In this document: one piece after another, positions 47,170 to 57,875 of the stretch | How positions within the stretch are numbered: position 1 is the first letter of the stretch | Layout of the letters: the number at the start of each line of letters is the position of its first letter | DNA from: Clarkia xantiana subsp. parviflora | Taxonomy: Eukaryota > Streptophyta > Magnoliopsida > Myrtales > Onagraceae | Assembly: GCA_036873135.1 (NCBI GenBank) | Contig: JAPTYO010000002.1 | Coordinates: 23,214,452-23,278,451 of the forward strand | DNA length: 64,000 bases | Reading direction: 5' to 3' | Notes under the pieces: model-generated | Told to the model about the DNA's origin: nothing | The model's input: the letters and a program-made list of their open reading frames with translations, nothing else | The model's database searches: none | Position numbers and translations under genes: made by a program

Positions 47170-48147
47170 TTCGTAAACACCCCCCAACTCTTTATAATGG
47201 TTGCTATTTCCCCCGAGTTATGTATTATTCGTCTCATAATTGTGCAGTTATCAAGAGTCGAACCTATCTTATGTACAGAGTAAGTACGCATATAAAGTTT
47301 ATAAACTTCCAGTAACAAGATTTAATTAAGTCATGATTTGTTTCAAAGTGTTTGATCCAGAAAGTTGTAAAAATCTATAGGTCCGGAACTCAACTCATTG
47401 ATTAATTAACGAATATAAATGGTAGGTAATATACATATAAATATTTTAGTCTATTTAGTACATATAGATTATAGCATGGCCCAAAAAAGAAAAATACATA
47501 CATTGATTATAGGTTTTAATTTTAACCCAATTAATTGAGAGGTTGAGTTGGCAACTTGGCGTATATCATTCGTGAATAGTATTGAATTAAAGCTAGCCTG
47601 TTCCCATGGCCCAACTGTTGACAAATAACAACATTGGTCGATGGCGGCTACGTCGTTTTTAATATATATATAATAATAGGTAATGTAACAAATATATTAT
47701 ATATATAGTAGTACTTCAACTAATAATTAGATTTTTGGGGTTTGAATCTTAAGAATACAAAAACAGCCTAGCTAAGGACTGTTGGCAAATTCATAGAAAA
47801 ATCTGACATCGAATTTCCGCCGAGTCTCGAATGATGATTCATCAAGTTCATGTTTTCCCACTAACCCTTGGAAGAGAAATGTGTTTCCATTCTTTCAAAT
47901 GTTGAAAATATCTAGTTGCATTTGCATAGGAGAAAAAAAAAATAACATTGAGGGAAAGCTAGTTACTTTGGGAAAACAGTAGCGTTTCTATATTATTATA
48001 TTATTCCAGAGATCGTAGGTAAATGTAATAAAGAAAGAAAAAATGGTTATGGAAGAATTAGATTGGGGAGGAAGTAACGTTTTCTTTGGAGACAAGTCAG
48101 GAAACTGAAAGTAGGTGGTAGTAGTAGTCCATTATGGTTATGGATGG
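47170..48147. other. 3' flank of ATG8 and intergenic DNA
   Basis: AT-rich; presumably contains the ATG8 3' untranslated region. No gene or transposon termini seen. Confidence 0.4.
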
Positions 48148-48178
48148 ATGTGTCCCAGTGGCGGATGCATATAGAATA

Positions 48179-49876
48179 GGGATTTAAATCAAATTGGTAC
48201 CTAGGTTAACAGCCCAAAACGAATTGGTACCTCCACTAAATTTTGTGACAATTGGTACCCGAGTTAACCTGGGTGTTGCACCGTTAGAATTTCTGGTTAA
48301 AACTAACGGAATCTCATTTTTGGCTCATGAAAAGACTAAAATACCCTTATTGCAGAATAGCTACGTAGTAGCAATTCAAAACTTTGGAACCCAATATCTC
48401 ACTCATTTCTTCATCTTTTTGGACAATTTTTTTTTTGAAACCGCATAACTTTTTGAGATCTATGCAATCCAAATAGCCTTAAAGTGATTTGACCAGTTTT
48501 TTTTCAATAAACACCGGTTTCCATGTTAATTCGTTCTTTTTTGTATAAAGCTCCACCGCATTCTAACACTTATCAACTTTGATCACCAAATTTTTTTACT
48601 AATTGGATTCCAATACTACAATCAAACCGTTGCTCTTGGATTCCAACACTTCTGTTTAAGAACCAAATTGATATTATACCTTTCATCTAAAAGAAAACAA
48701 AAAGCGAAAATCTGTCGAATTAATTATTATGCAATCTATAACTTACTAGAATTTTTCTTGATGTCTCCAGTAAACTATATTGGTGTGTCTCTAAATCAAT
48801 AAACGTCACTACAAGAGAATATATGGATCTTAGCATGATAAGCTACCAATTTTTTTGTTTATATATTTTTTGGACATGCTGAAAAATTGACCAGTTCTGC
48901 AGGTCTTCGATTTTAAAAGCTTGACATGGTCCAACATAAAATTGCAAATGGAACAGTTTTGGCAATATCTCGAAAGAAAATTTATTGTTTGTCTCTAGCC
49001 ACATAGTGGTAAAATTCTTTGTGTGGTTCTTTTAATGCAAGTTCATCTTATTTTCTCACATTACGGTCATCCCTCAGGATACTGAGAGTATCAATTTCCA
49101 CATGTAGATTAAATGAGAAAATAAACTATTTCTTCTTGGTGTCCATTCTAAAAGTTCTTCCAATACCCTTAAAAGTACTTTTCATATTGTTCTATTTCAA
49201 GTATGAAACATATTTATCTATCTAAGATCCATATGTTCTCTTGCAGTGACGTTTATTGATTTAGAGACACACCAGTATAGTTTATTGGAGACATCAAGAA
49301 AAATTCCAGTAAGTTATAGATTGCATAACAATTAATTCGACAAACTTTCATTTTTGGTTTTCTTTTGGATGAAAGGTATAACATCAATTTGGTTTTTAAA
49401 CAGAGGTGTTGGAATCCAAAAGCAACGGTTTGATTGTAGTATTGGAATCCAATTAGTAAAAAAATTGGGTGATCAAGGGTGATAAGTGTTAGAATGCGGT
49501 GGAGTTTGATACAAAAAAGAATGAATTAACATGGAAAACGATATTTATTGAAAAAAACTGGGAAAATCACTTTACGGCTATTTGGGTTGCATAGATCTCA
49601 AAAAATTATGTGGTTTCAAAAAAAAAATCGTCTTAAAAGATGAAGAAATGAGTGAGATATTGGGTTTCAAAGTTTTGAATTGCTATTACGTAGCTATTCT
49701 GCAATAAGGGTATTTTAGTCTTTTCATGCGCCAAAAATGAGATTCTGTTAGTTTTAACCAGAAATTCTAACGGTGCAACACCCAGGTTAACTCGGGTACC
49801 AATTTGTCACAAAATTTAGTGGAGGTACCAATTCGTTTTGGGCTGTTAACCCAGGTACCAATTTGATTTAAATCCC
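48179..49876. mobile_element. Mutator-like element with long inverted repeats, nested in hAT, 9-bp TSD TATAGAATA
   Basis: Ends are GGGATTTAAATCAAATTGGT and its complement. Inverted arms run about 650 bp (48179 to about 48837, and about 49224 to 49876) around a spacer of roughly 390 bp with no ORF. A perfect 9-bp duplication TATAGAATA flanks it (48170-48178 and 49877-49885). Long terminal inverted repeats plus a 9-bp duplication are the Mutator hallmark. No transposase, so non-autonomous. Confidence 0.95.
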
Positions 49877-49880
49877 TATA

Positions 49881-49914
49881 GAATAATGTGGTTACGATCG
49901 TAACCACATTATTC
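49881..49914. repeat. Perfect 34-bp palindrome
   Basis: GAATAATGTGGTTACGA followed by its exact complement, centred on ATCG. It lies in the subterminal part of the hAT element, just right of the nested Mutator-like element. Confidence 0.95.
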
Positions 49915-50250
49915 AGTATTTTTAGTGAGAATCTAGGTTTGTTCCTGAAAGAAAATATATCCCGATCCTCATTAATTTTATGTAAGATCCATATTATTTT
50001 AGTTTAAGACACTAAGATCTCATTATTATTTTGTAAGACCATATTATTATTTTGGAAGACACATTCAACCAATTAAAAAAAATATCAAGTTTAAGTTTTT
50101 GGCTTATTTACTAATTTATTAAATATAGAACCCCAATTAGCAATATATTTTTGGCTATTTTTAAAATAATAAGAAGTAATAATTAAATGAATACAAGAAT
50201 AAGATTTAACGGATTAAAGGATCTTAGTGATGATAGATTTAACGGATTAA

Positions 50251-50541
50251 AGGATCTTAATGAACTTTCAGTGAAGCTTGTTGAGACTGAAAAACATACC
50301 ATCTTTGTGCAAGTTTATTCGCTTCTGAAACTAGTTTGGTTCTTTCTGTGGTAATGGCAACCGTGTAAAGAGCTTTTTCAGCTATGGTTTATGTGGAGAA
50401 TAAAGTGCGAAATAATATAAGGGTGGTTTGTTGAATGATTGTTTAGTCATTTACATAGAACAGGATGTGCCATCGAAGAATACAACTGATGTTATTATTT
50501 CTCGATTACAGAATATGAAAACCCGACGAGGACAGTTGTAA
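50251..50541 (+). pseudogene. hAT transposase C-terminus (dimerisation domain remnant)
   Basis: Frames read Leu-Asn-Glu-Leu-Ser-Val-Lys-Leu-Val-Glu-Thr-Glu-Lys and, after frameshifts, Leu-Asn-Asp-Cys-Leu-Val-Ile-Tyr-Ile-Glu. The end reads Arg-Leu-Gln-Asn-Met-Lys-Thr-Arg-Arg-Gly-Gln-Leu-stop. This matches the C-terminal dimerisation region of plant hAT transposases of the zinc-finger MYM/TTF-type. A stop and two frame changes break it. A 31-bp tandem duplication (GATTTAACGGATTAAAGGAT) precedes it at about 50203-50260. Confidence 0.75.
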
Positions 50542-50681
50542 AATTATTTAGCTCTCTTGATATGATATAAAATGTAATTACTCTAGTTTAATGAAATATA
50601 TTTATATGTTAAATTATTGGAAATAAAAATTATATAACGTATCCACATTATGAAGTGTCTGCATCCGCCACTGATGTGTCC

Positions 50682-52090
50682 ATTTATATAATTGCACCAA
50701 TTATTTATTTTATTTGAATCTTTCTAGAGTAGAGAGCAAACAGCTCGCATGACTTGTCTGCCATGGGTAGTACTTAGTAGGGTTGTCTAGGGTTCAATTT
50801 CAAAACCAGGGGCCCTCTTTAGAAACTTCCGAAATACTAGGGACCTACCTACAATAATCACTCTTTGTTTCTAATTAATTTAGAACATATTTTACTTTTC
50901 ATCATCAAAAGCGGTCGAAATTTGGAAAAAAAAAAACTGAAGCCGATCAAATTATACTAGATTTGTATATGTAAAGTAGTTATAATTAATATTATAAGTG
51001 AGAAGCTACCAATAATTAAAATATATATATATATATATGTATTGGCCTGATGAAGAATATAGAATAGAAGAAAATAAATGTGGAAAAATATAGGAATGAA
51101 AAACCCTCATGGTTTTGTAATCAATCAGCCCATGTATTGTATTTGTATTTGGATTGACGGACGACCCCAAGAAAGTGTCACGTACGGAAAGCCTACTCTG
51201 GTGTGCGCGAACGCGACAACTAGGCTAGTAATACGTATGGTACTATATTTAATATCCGTATGCTACTAGATTTAATAGATAGGAATACGCACAATAACTT
51301 TATTGTGTCATGTTGATATATACTTAATTAACGGGTGAATGAGATAATTGTCTTCTTTTTTTTTTTTGTGAAGTGCAATTTTATTATAAAATTGCAATTA
51401 TTGTCAACTTGACCAAATTAAAGTCTATTTTTTTTTTTCATACTAGTTATTTTTATTTGTCCATATAACTCAATTCATATACCCTATGAATATAATTTCT
51501 AGCTTCATCTCTGCATGTACAATGTAATTTTTTTTTGCCAGAAAATCAGTTATGTATTCATGTCATGTTACTAAGTTAGTTAATTAATTGTACGTCAATA
51601 TATAAGATTTTTGAGAAAATATCAATAATTAGTATATCATAGTAATGATGACTATAAATTCATATATCAAATTCAACAATGCTTAACGCATAATTGCCAA
51701 ACTTTAAAAACTAAACAACCAATTAAAAGTTTTAAAATTGTTAAATAAGATTTATTCAAATAAATACTTCAGAATCAGATTTACGAACAACATAACACAA
51801 TCATATTATCATGTTATATCACTTAAGCGCGACATAAAATTACATTATTTCTCGAACACCGCATGTATAGTTGTATCGTGTTATACATGGTTAGTCTTAA
51901 TAAAAAAGCGGTGTTAAATCTCCAATGTGATAGTCCAAAGCGTCAAATCAGTAAAGCGGAATTAATAATAATAATTTTCCAATCCACTTGGTGTTAGGAA
52001 GTAACATCAGAAATCCATAAACTTGAAAAGTCTTTAATTAAAACATTTATTTATTGATTGCATCTTTATCTCTACATAATGAATGCATTG
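50682..52090 (+). other. Intergenic DNA and promoter region upstream of LDH
   Basis: AT-rich, no ORF of interest. Poly-T tracts lie at 51357-51368 and 51429-51439. Confidence 0.4.
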
Positions 52091-52098
52091 TATATAAA
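52091..52098 (+). promoter_or_regulatory. TATA box of the LDH gene
   Basis: TATATAAA, 163 bp before the ATG at 52261, followed by GCCTGG. Spacing fits a leader of about 130 nt. Confidence 0.6.
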
Positions 52099-52260
52099 GC
52101 CTGGTAGTCTATAGGTGAACCACACAAATCGTTCTTTTAATTACACCAAAACCTAGCTAGCTAGCTCGCTTTTTGTGCTTAATATATATATATATAGCAG
52201 TTATTATATTATATATATAAGAGTTTGCCCTAGCTAGTGTCCAAACAAACAAAGGAAACC

Positions 52261-55200
52261 ATGCAAAAAAGCAAGTCGAGCTCCGTCTTGGGTCCCGGTG
52301 GGCTTGACTTGTCGCAAGCCTTCTTCAAGCCTATCGAGAGCTCGGCTCCTCCGTCCACAACGAACCACCACACGAAGGTGTCAGTGGTGGGGGCAGGTAA
52401 CGTGGGGATGGCCATAGCACAGACGATCCTGACCCAAGACTTGGCGGATAAGATAGCACTAGTGGATGTGGACGCCGACAGGTTACGAGGAGAGATGCTT
52501 GACCTCCAACATGCAGCCGCTTTCCTTCCTCGGACCCAGATAGTAGCTGATACCAACTATTCTGTAACCGCGGGATCGGATCTATGCATTGTCACTGCTG
52601 GGGCCCGCCAGCTTCCTGGCGAGTCAAGGCTCAATCTGCTGCAACGAAACGTTGCGTTGTTTAGGTACGTACATATTATAAGGGCATACATATTATTGCA
52701 CCCTCTCCAAGTTGTAGAAGATTATATCTAATCTAAAGAATTATAATATATTGTACTCGGTTAGATTAAATTAAAAAAGTATCACGTTGCAAAAACTGGT
52801 GAATTTAAGTTTTAAAATGAATTATGGAGTTTTTGGACCGGCCATACTACTGAAATCTAGCTCACGTAGCACAACAAGTAATTTTGAGCAATAAAATGTC
52901 AGAAAAACCAATGTCATTAATTATAATATATTATATAATTAAACAAAAATCCATATCATTAATTTAATTATATAATTATAATTTATTAAATTGTTTCCTT
53001 TACTTTATTATATTATCATCAACTCTTAAGACTATCCACAATAATATTACATAATATTACTTAAATGGATTCAACATATTTATTTATGTAAAGTGTATAA
53101 AAACGCTATATAATATTTTTACATAGCATTCCTTAAAAGCGGGACACACCTATTTTTTACATAATATATTCATTTAATTTAAGGAATGCACTATGTATTA
53201 CATAACCAACTTTTAATTATAAATTAATTCATTTTATAATTAATGATAATATCTTATGGGTGGTTGTTGGAAAATTTAATAATAAAATATATTTAAGGAA
53301 TATAAAGTAAAACTATTGGAGCAAATATTGTATATGTGTGTCTTAACTTTACATATTACTTAAAATGTACATAAATATCTACATGACAACTTCAAATAAT
53401 ATAACTTATGTAAAACCATTGTGAATGCTCTAAGTATCGTAATCAAATAGTAATAACTTATTCTACGGTACCCTGATTTACGAACAATTGTTTTTCATGT
53501 AAATGTTGAGAAGAAAACCTTTCGAATCAGATATGATATCATATATGTCTAACTTATGTGCTCCGTTATAATAAATTAATCTACAATAAAATGCATCACT
53601 ACAAGAAAATTAGTAATTTGTGACGACATTTTTTAAGGTAATCAAATCCCTTACAAATTATATGCATTTTCTAGGAATTTATTATGTTTTGAGGGAAATT
53701 CCTTACAATACTCAAAATTTTGTAAGAGATTTTCAATGAAATTTCTAGTCAAGTTTTTGTTAGGAGTTGTTCCCTTACAAAAAAAATTGAATGTTGTATT
53801 ATTGAAAGAGATTTTCACAATTCCCTCACAAATAAATCTCTCACAAACGACTAGAATTTCTTATAGTAATTTTAATATTACTTTAAAAACGAATTCTCAC
53901 ATAAAACATGATTGAATAATATAATATGAATTTTCAAATGAGTAAAATTTTACCTAAAAGCGATAGTTAATGACTAGTATTAGAATTATTCAATAATGCA
54001 TCCAAAATGACACTCATTAAACAATGAACTGAAGAGTACTATTTTATCACCTCTATAATTTAAAAAAATAATAATTAGAGATAACATATTTAAATAGAGT
54101 TGTTCAATTTCAATTTTATTAACATACAAGAAACTCTGTATTAATTATTAGAATATGACGATTTGCATATTAAAATTTGTTAGTACTATTTTTTTATTAT
54201 TATTGTTATTCTTACAAGTATATATTTATTAACTTAATAATAAAAAATGAAAAGAGTTTATGTAAATGTATGAGAAGAATTGAAGTGGCGAGATTCTTAA
54301 CGAATGTCGAAATTTTAGTTTTCTTCTTCTAAATACTTGTTAATTATAGTTCAATTATTTTTTACGTTTTTAATTATTTTCTACGTTTTAAAGATTAAAA
54401 CTTTGTTGATATTTTAATAAATATCGAGAATTTTTTCCTAAAAAGAAATAAAACTAAATAAGCTATTTCAATTAAAAATAATGTGGTTCACTCGAATAGA
54501 TGACTTTTTAGATCCCGACTTAACAAAAAAAAATCACTAGTTTTCATCCAAATAATCTTGATATAGTTTGAAGAGATCGATTGTAAAACACTTAACAAAT
54601 ATTGTTGATCATTCTAATATAATATAAAGTGTATAACTTTTTGTATGTATATTATACTTAATTTAAATTTTGACTACTCTGACTATTTTTTCTAAATTCG
54701 TGCCTAAACAGGCCATAATAATAACTAGTATACATTATTTAATAAAGTGGATTTTTATACTACATTGAAGTTTAGAATTCTTTATTGAGTCATGTAGCAA
54801 TAAATAAGCGTGATTTGGTTACTAAAATCTTAAACTTGATATTAAACTCAAAATTATCGATTTCGCCACGTATTGGTGGTAACTAAATCACGCTGAATAT
54901 ATATTTCTTTATGTTATTACAACAACTATAGAAGTATATAGATGTACAATCTTAAAAAATCATGCAAAAATGTAAAATGAGAGGCACTTATAAAGTTAAT
55001 TAATAATCAAACTTTGCAACGCCACATATATCAGTGTACGTCCAACACTGCAACCAGCTTCTTATGTATGAATTGGAATGTTGTCTAAATAAACTGGCTT
55101 CGGTGGCACTAATTAATTTGGTTGGTATATAAACAGGAAGATAATACCGCCTTTGGCAAAGCACTCACCCGATGCGATACTGCTGATCGTGGCGAACCCA

Positions 55201-56153
55201 GTTGACGTGTTGACATACGTGGCTTGGAAGCTATCAGGGTTCCCCTCCAACCGGGTGCTCGGGTCTGGCACAAACCTCGACACTTCCCGGTTCCGCTTCC
55301 TCTTAGCCGACCATCTAGACGTCAATGCTCAAGACGTACAGGTAACACTCACTACAACAAAATTGGTAATTTATGACGATATTTTCTTTAAAAGAAGTAA
55401 TTCCTCACAAACTATAAGAGTTTGCAATAGATTTATTAAGTTTCGATGGAAATTCCTTACAAAACTTAAAATTTTGTAAGAGATTTTCACATAATTTTTT
55501 TTGTTAGGAGTCATTATTTTCTAATTTTTTTTTGTATGTTGTATTTGTAAGGGAATTGAAAATTTCTTACAAATAAGGTTATATCATATATGTGTCTCTC
55601 ACAAAAACTAGATTTCTTGTCGTGTCTTTAAAATGAAAAGATCATATGATCATTTAATTAACAAACCCTGGCTAGCTAGCTAATGAGTGTAACACTAATG
55701 ATATGCTAGGGTTTCATTGTGGGAGAGCACGGTGATAGCTCGGTGGCGCTATGGTCGAGCATAAGTGTGGGGGGTGTCCCGATCCTAAGCTTCCTAGACA
55801 AGCACGTAATCCCATATGAGAAGGAGACACTAGTAGCCATTCACAAGCAAGTTGTAGACAGTGCATATGAGGTGATTAGCCTCAAGGGCTACACCTCATG
55901 GGCTATTGGCTACTCCGTCGCTAACCTAGCCCGATCCATTCTTAGGGACCAGAGGCGCATCCACCCGGTTTCGGTCCTTGCAAAAGGGTTCTACGGGATA
56001 GACAGCGGAGAAGTATTCCTCAGCTTACCGACTCGGTTGGGCCGTCGTGGCGTCGAGGGTGTCACCAATGTTCACTTGACCGATGATGAAGTGGACCAAC
56101 TACGTGCCTCGGCTGCAACCATCTTGGATCTGCAGAACCAACTTGGCATCTAG
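52261..56153 (+). CDS. LDH: L-lactate dehydrogenase
   Basis: Encodes 350 residues from exons 52261-52664, 55137-55341 and 55710-56153; all junctions are GT…AG and in frame. It reduces pyruvate to L-lactate with NADH in the cytosol, regenerating NAD during oxygen shortage. The NAD-binding motif is Gly-Ala-Gly-Asn-Val-Gly (44-49). The specificity loop Ala-Arg-Gln-Leu-Pro-Gly-Glu-Ser-Arg has Gln117 (the Gln of LDH rather than the Arg of malate dehydrogenase) and catalytic Arg123. Asp183, Arg186 and the proton acceptor His210 (Gly-Glu-His-Gly-Asp) are present. The N-terminal about 38 residues form the short plant extension. An in-frame GTG at 52237 lies upstream, but the ATG at 52261 fits plant homologues. 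Intron 1 is 2472 bp and intron 2 is 368 bp; both contain MITEs. No defect was seen. Confidence 0.96.
53025..53434. mobile_element. MITE in LDH intron 1 (CTTAGAGCATTCACAAT-type termini)
   Basis: The left end CTTAAGACTATCCACAAT and the complement of the right end CTTAGAGCATTCACAAT form imperfect inverted termini that continue through a (T/A)TTACATAA stretch. About 410 bp, AT-rich, non-coding. A clear target-site duplication was not found. Similar GAGCATCCACAATG termini are common in plant MITEs. Confidence 0.6.
53597..53868. mobile_element. CACTA-like MITE in LDH intron 1
   Basis: The left end CACTACAAGAAAATTAGTAA and the complement of the right end TACTATAAGAAATTCTAGTC are imperfect inverted termini; both carry TTTGTGA subterminally. 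About 272 bp. It shares many segments with the element in intron 2 (55350-55624), for example AAATTTTGTAAGAGATTTTC and TGTTAGGAGT. No clear 3-bp duplication; the right end is mutated. Confidence 0.7.
55350..55624. mobile_element. CACTA-like MITE filling most of LDH intron 2
   Basis: Left end CACTACAACAAAATTGGTAA, right end CTAGATTTCTTGTCGTG. About 275 bp, same family as 53597-53868. It begins 8 bp after the exon 2 splice donor. Flanking triplets ACT and TCT differ at one base. Confidence 0.72.
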
Positions 56154-56529
56154 TCATCATTATTATTCTAGAAATTAAAGGATAAAAAATAATCACGATA
56201 TATATATAGAGAAATTACCTTTGGCTATTTATGCGTGTATGTAGACGTACGTGTGTGTTTATTTATTATTATAAGTTATGTAATCCTTTCTACAATTGTA
56301 AGGAGGCACAAAATAATAATTGAGAATTGAAAAATAACGTTTCAGATCGAACTGGCAGTCCTGAAAAATCAGTTATGCAAAATATATATAGTTCAGAATA
56401 GAAATTTAAATTATACCATTATAAGAAAGAATCAGTTTTAACACTCCCCCCCCCCCCCCACCCCCATTCAAATAATAATTTTTCATTCCCTAGTAATCAT
56501 TCCTCTTCAATTTTACTAAACATGCCGTT
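56154..56529 (+). other. LDH 3' flank
   Basis: Likely LDH 3' untranslated region, followed by a C-rich run (about 56446-56465) and the boundary with T3. No gene. Confidence 0.45.
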
Positions 56530-57271
56530 TGTTGGATCATGGTCGAAGCTCCGTTACGTTCTTGACGGAAAGCTTAAACTCCTAAGCTCCGCGTAATCCT
56601 GCAAAAGGGGATGACCTGGGTGGTGACCCAGAATCCCTCTCCGATGCTTAAATGAGTATATGGATGATGGGGTGGTAAGCAATAATCTAAGCTCGTATTA
56701 GAATTAGAATCTGTTTTCTGAGGTAACTTCCTCCTTTATATAGGAGGGGTAGTTACTCAGTTACCTGAAACCGCGCCTGGCAGTTTTACCCAAGATTCCG
56801 CATATCTCGTTCGGGATTCCATATATCTCGCCCCATGCTCCGCGTATCTCGCCCACTCTCCGCGTATCTCGGGCACGCCCTGCGTATCTCGGGGGAGGAT
56901 ATCTATATCTCAACCGTCTCCCCACTACTCTATCTAGTAGGCGGGTTTCTCGGTCTTATCCTCTGATCACAAGTCCCAATTCATATCGGGGACTCCAGAG
57001 TTATCTCATTCTAGGTCACCACCCAGGACCTCTTGTCTCACGAGACAGGTCCAGCCTCCTCGGGGCTTTATTATCGGGGCCTTCTCAAAGGCATATCGGG
57101 GCCTACTCAGAGGCTTCTTATCGGGAGCATTCAGCTCATATATCGGGACTGCTAAAGTCGGGACCCTTCGCACTGGGCTCCTGGGCCTTCCAGGCCTTTC
57201 ACGAGGCCCACTGGACTTACTCGCCGTCTATTGACTGTTAACGGGGTTAACGATTACATCGGAACCCATCA
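56530..57271 (-). repeat. 3' LTR of T3 (742 bp)
   Basis: Plus-strand ends TGTTGGATCATGG … GGAACCCATCA. A TATATAAA box on the minus strand is at 56735-56742, and the complement of CATTTAAGCATCGGAGAGGG is at 56635-56654. A short tandem motif CGCGTATCTCG(CCC) repeats about five times at 56798-56892. The left boundary is set by the TG dinucleotide only, as no second LTR or duplication is available. Confidence 0.8.
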
Positions 57272-57702
57272 TTTGCCCCCAAGACATGGGGGACTTGCAG
57301 TCCGTCGTGTCTTCCAGTTCCGGATCTTCCTACCTCATCATCGGAGGCTTTTATCTCCAGACCTCCCGATATTTCCATCGGAGGCTTTTATCTTCAGACC
57401 TCCCGATATCACCATCGGAGGCTTTTGCCTTAGGCACAATTCTTGAACAACAGAGCTTCTCACTCATAATTCCTCAGACTTCAAGGACAGTTGCCAAATC
57501 CGAGGAGACTCCTCGGTTACTGCAGCATTAAATGCTAGGGATAATAAAACGACGCCTAAACCGGCGTGACTGCTGCTTTCTGAAAAAGCACTCATTACGT
57601 CACTAATGTCTCTTCCGTACCGTGCCTATAATCTCGGCGATCAAAGTTGAGTCGTTTCATCTTCAACGGTCCAGATTGAATCCATCCAGCTGTCCTTTCG
57701 TC

Positions 57703-57710
57703 TATAAAAG
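57703..57710 (+). promoter_or_regulatory. TATA box for the antisense ORF of T3
   Basis: TATAAAAG inside GTCTATAAAAGCC, 165 bp upstream of the ATG at 57876, on the strand opposite to pol. No other core element is claimed. Confidence 0.55.
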
Positions 57711-57875
57711 CCAAAACCCTGACACTATTCACTTCTTCCCTACCGTTTTGATTTCTGGAAATTCTGCCATTTTCAAACCTCGAAGCTTCTTCTCCAAGTT
57801 TCGTCTGCTCTTCCAGTGATCCAAGGCCTCCAGCCCTCCAGACCTCTCTTCGTCTATCCCAAGCAACCATCAACT

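Larger units (their letters stand above)
48156..50673 (+). mobile_element. Decayed hAT transposon, 8-bp TSD ATGTGTCC
   Basis: Terminal inverted repeats CAGTGGCGGATGCA (48156-48169) and its complement (50660-50673) are perfect over 14 bp and continue imperfectly (ATAATGTGG…ACG). The flanking 8-bp duplication ATGTGTCC is perfect (48148-48155 and 50674-50681). CAGTGGCGGA termini are common in plant hAT elements. The right half holds the end of a transposase gene. The left end was later split by the Mutator-like element at 48179-49876. Confidence 0.94.

Noticed and set aside
48179..49876. A microRNA precursor or natural hairpin gene
   Set aside because: Arms of about 650 bp bounded by a perfect 9-bp duplication are those of a Mutator-like transposon.
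52261..56153. Malate dehydrogenase instead of lactate dehydrogenase
   Set aside because: The specificity loop has Gln (Ala-Arg-Gln-Leu-Pro-Gly-Glu-Ser-Arg) and the plant LDH N-terminal extension is present.
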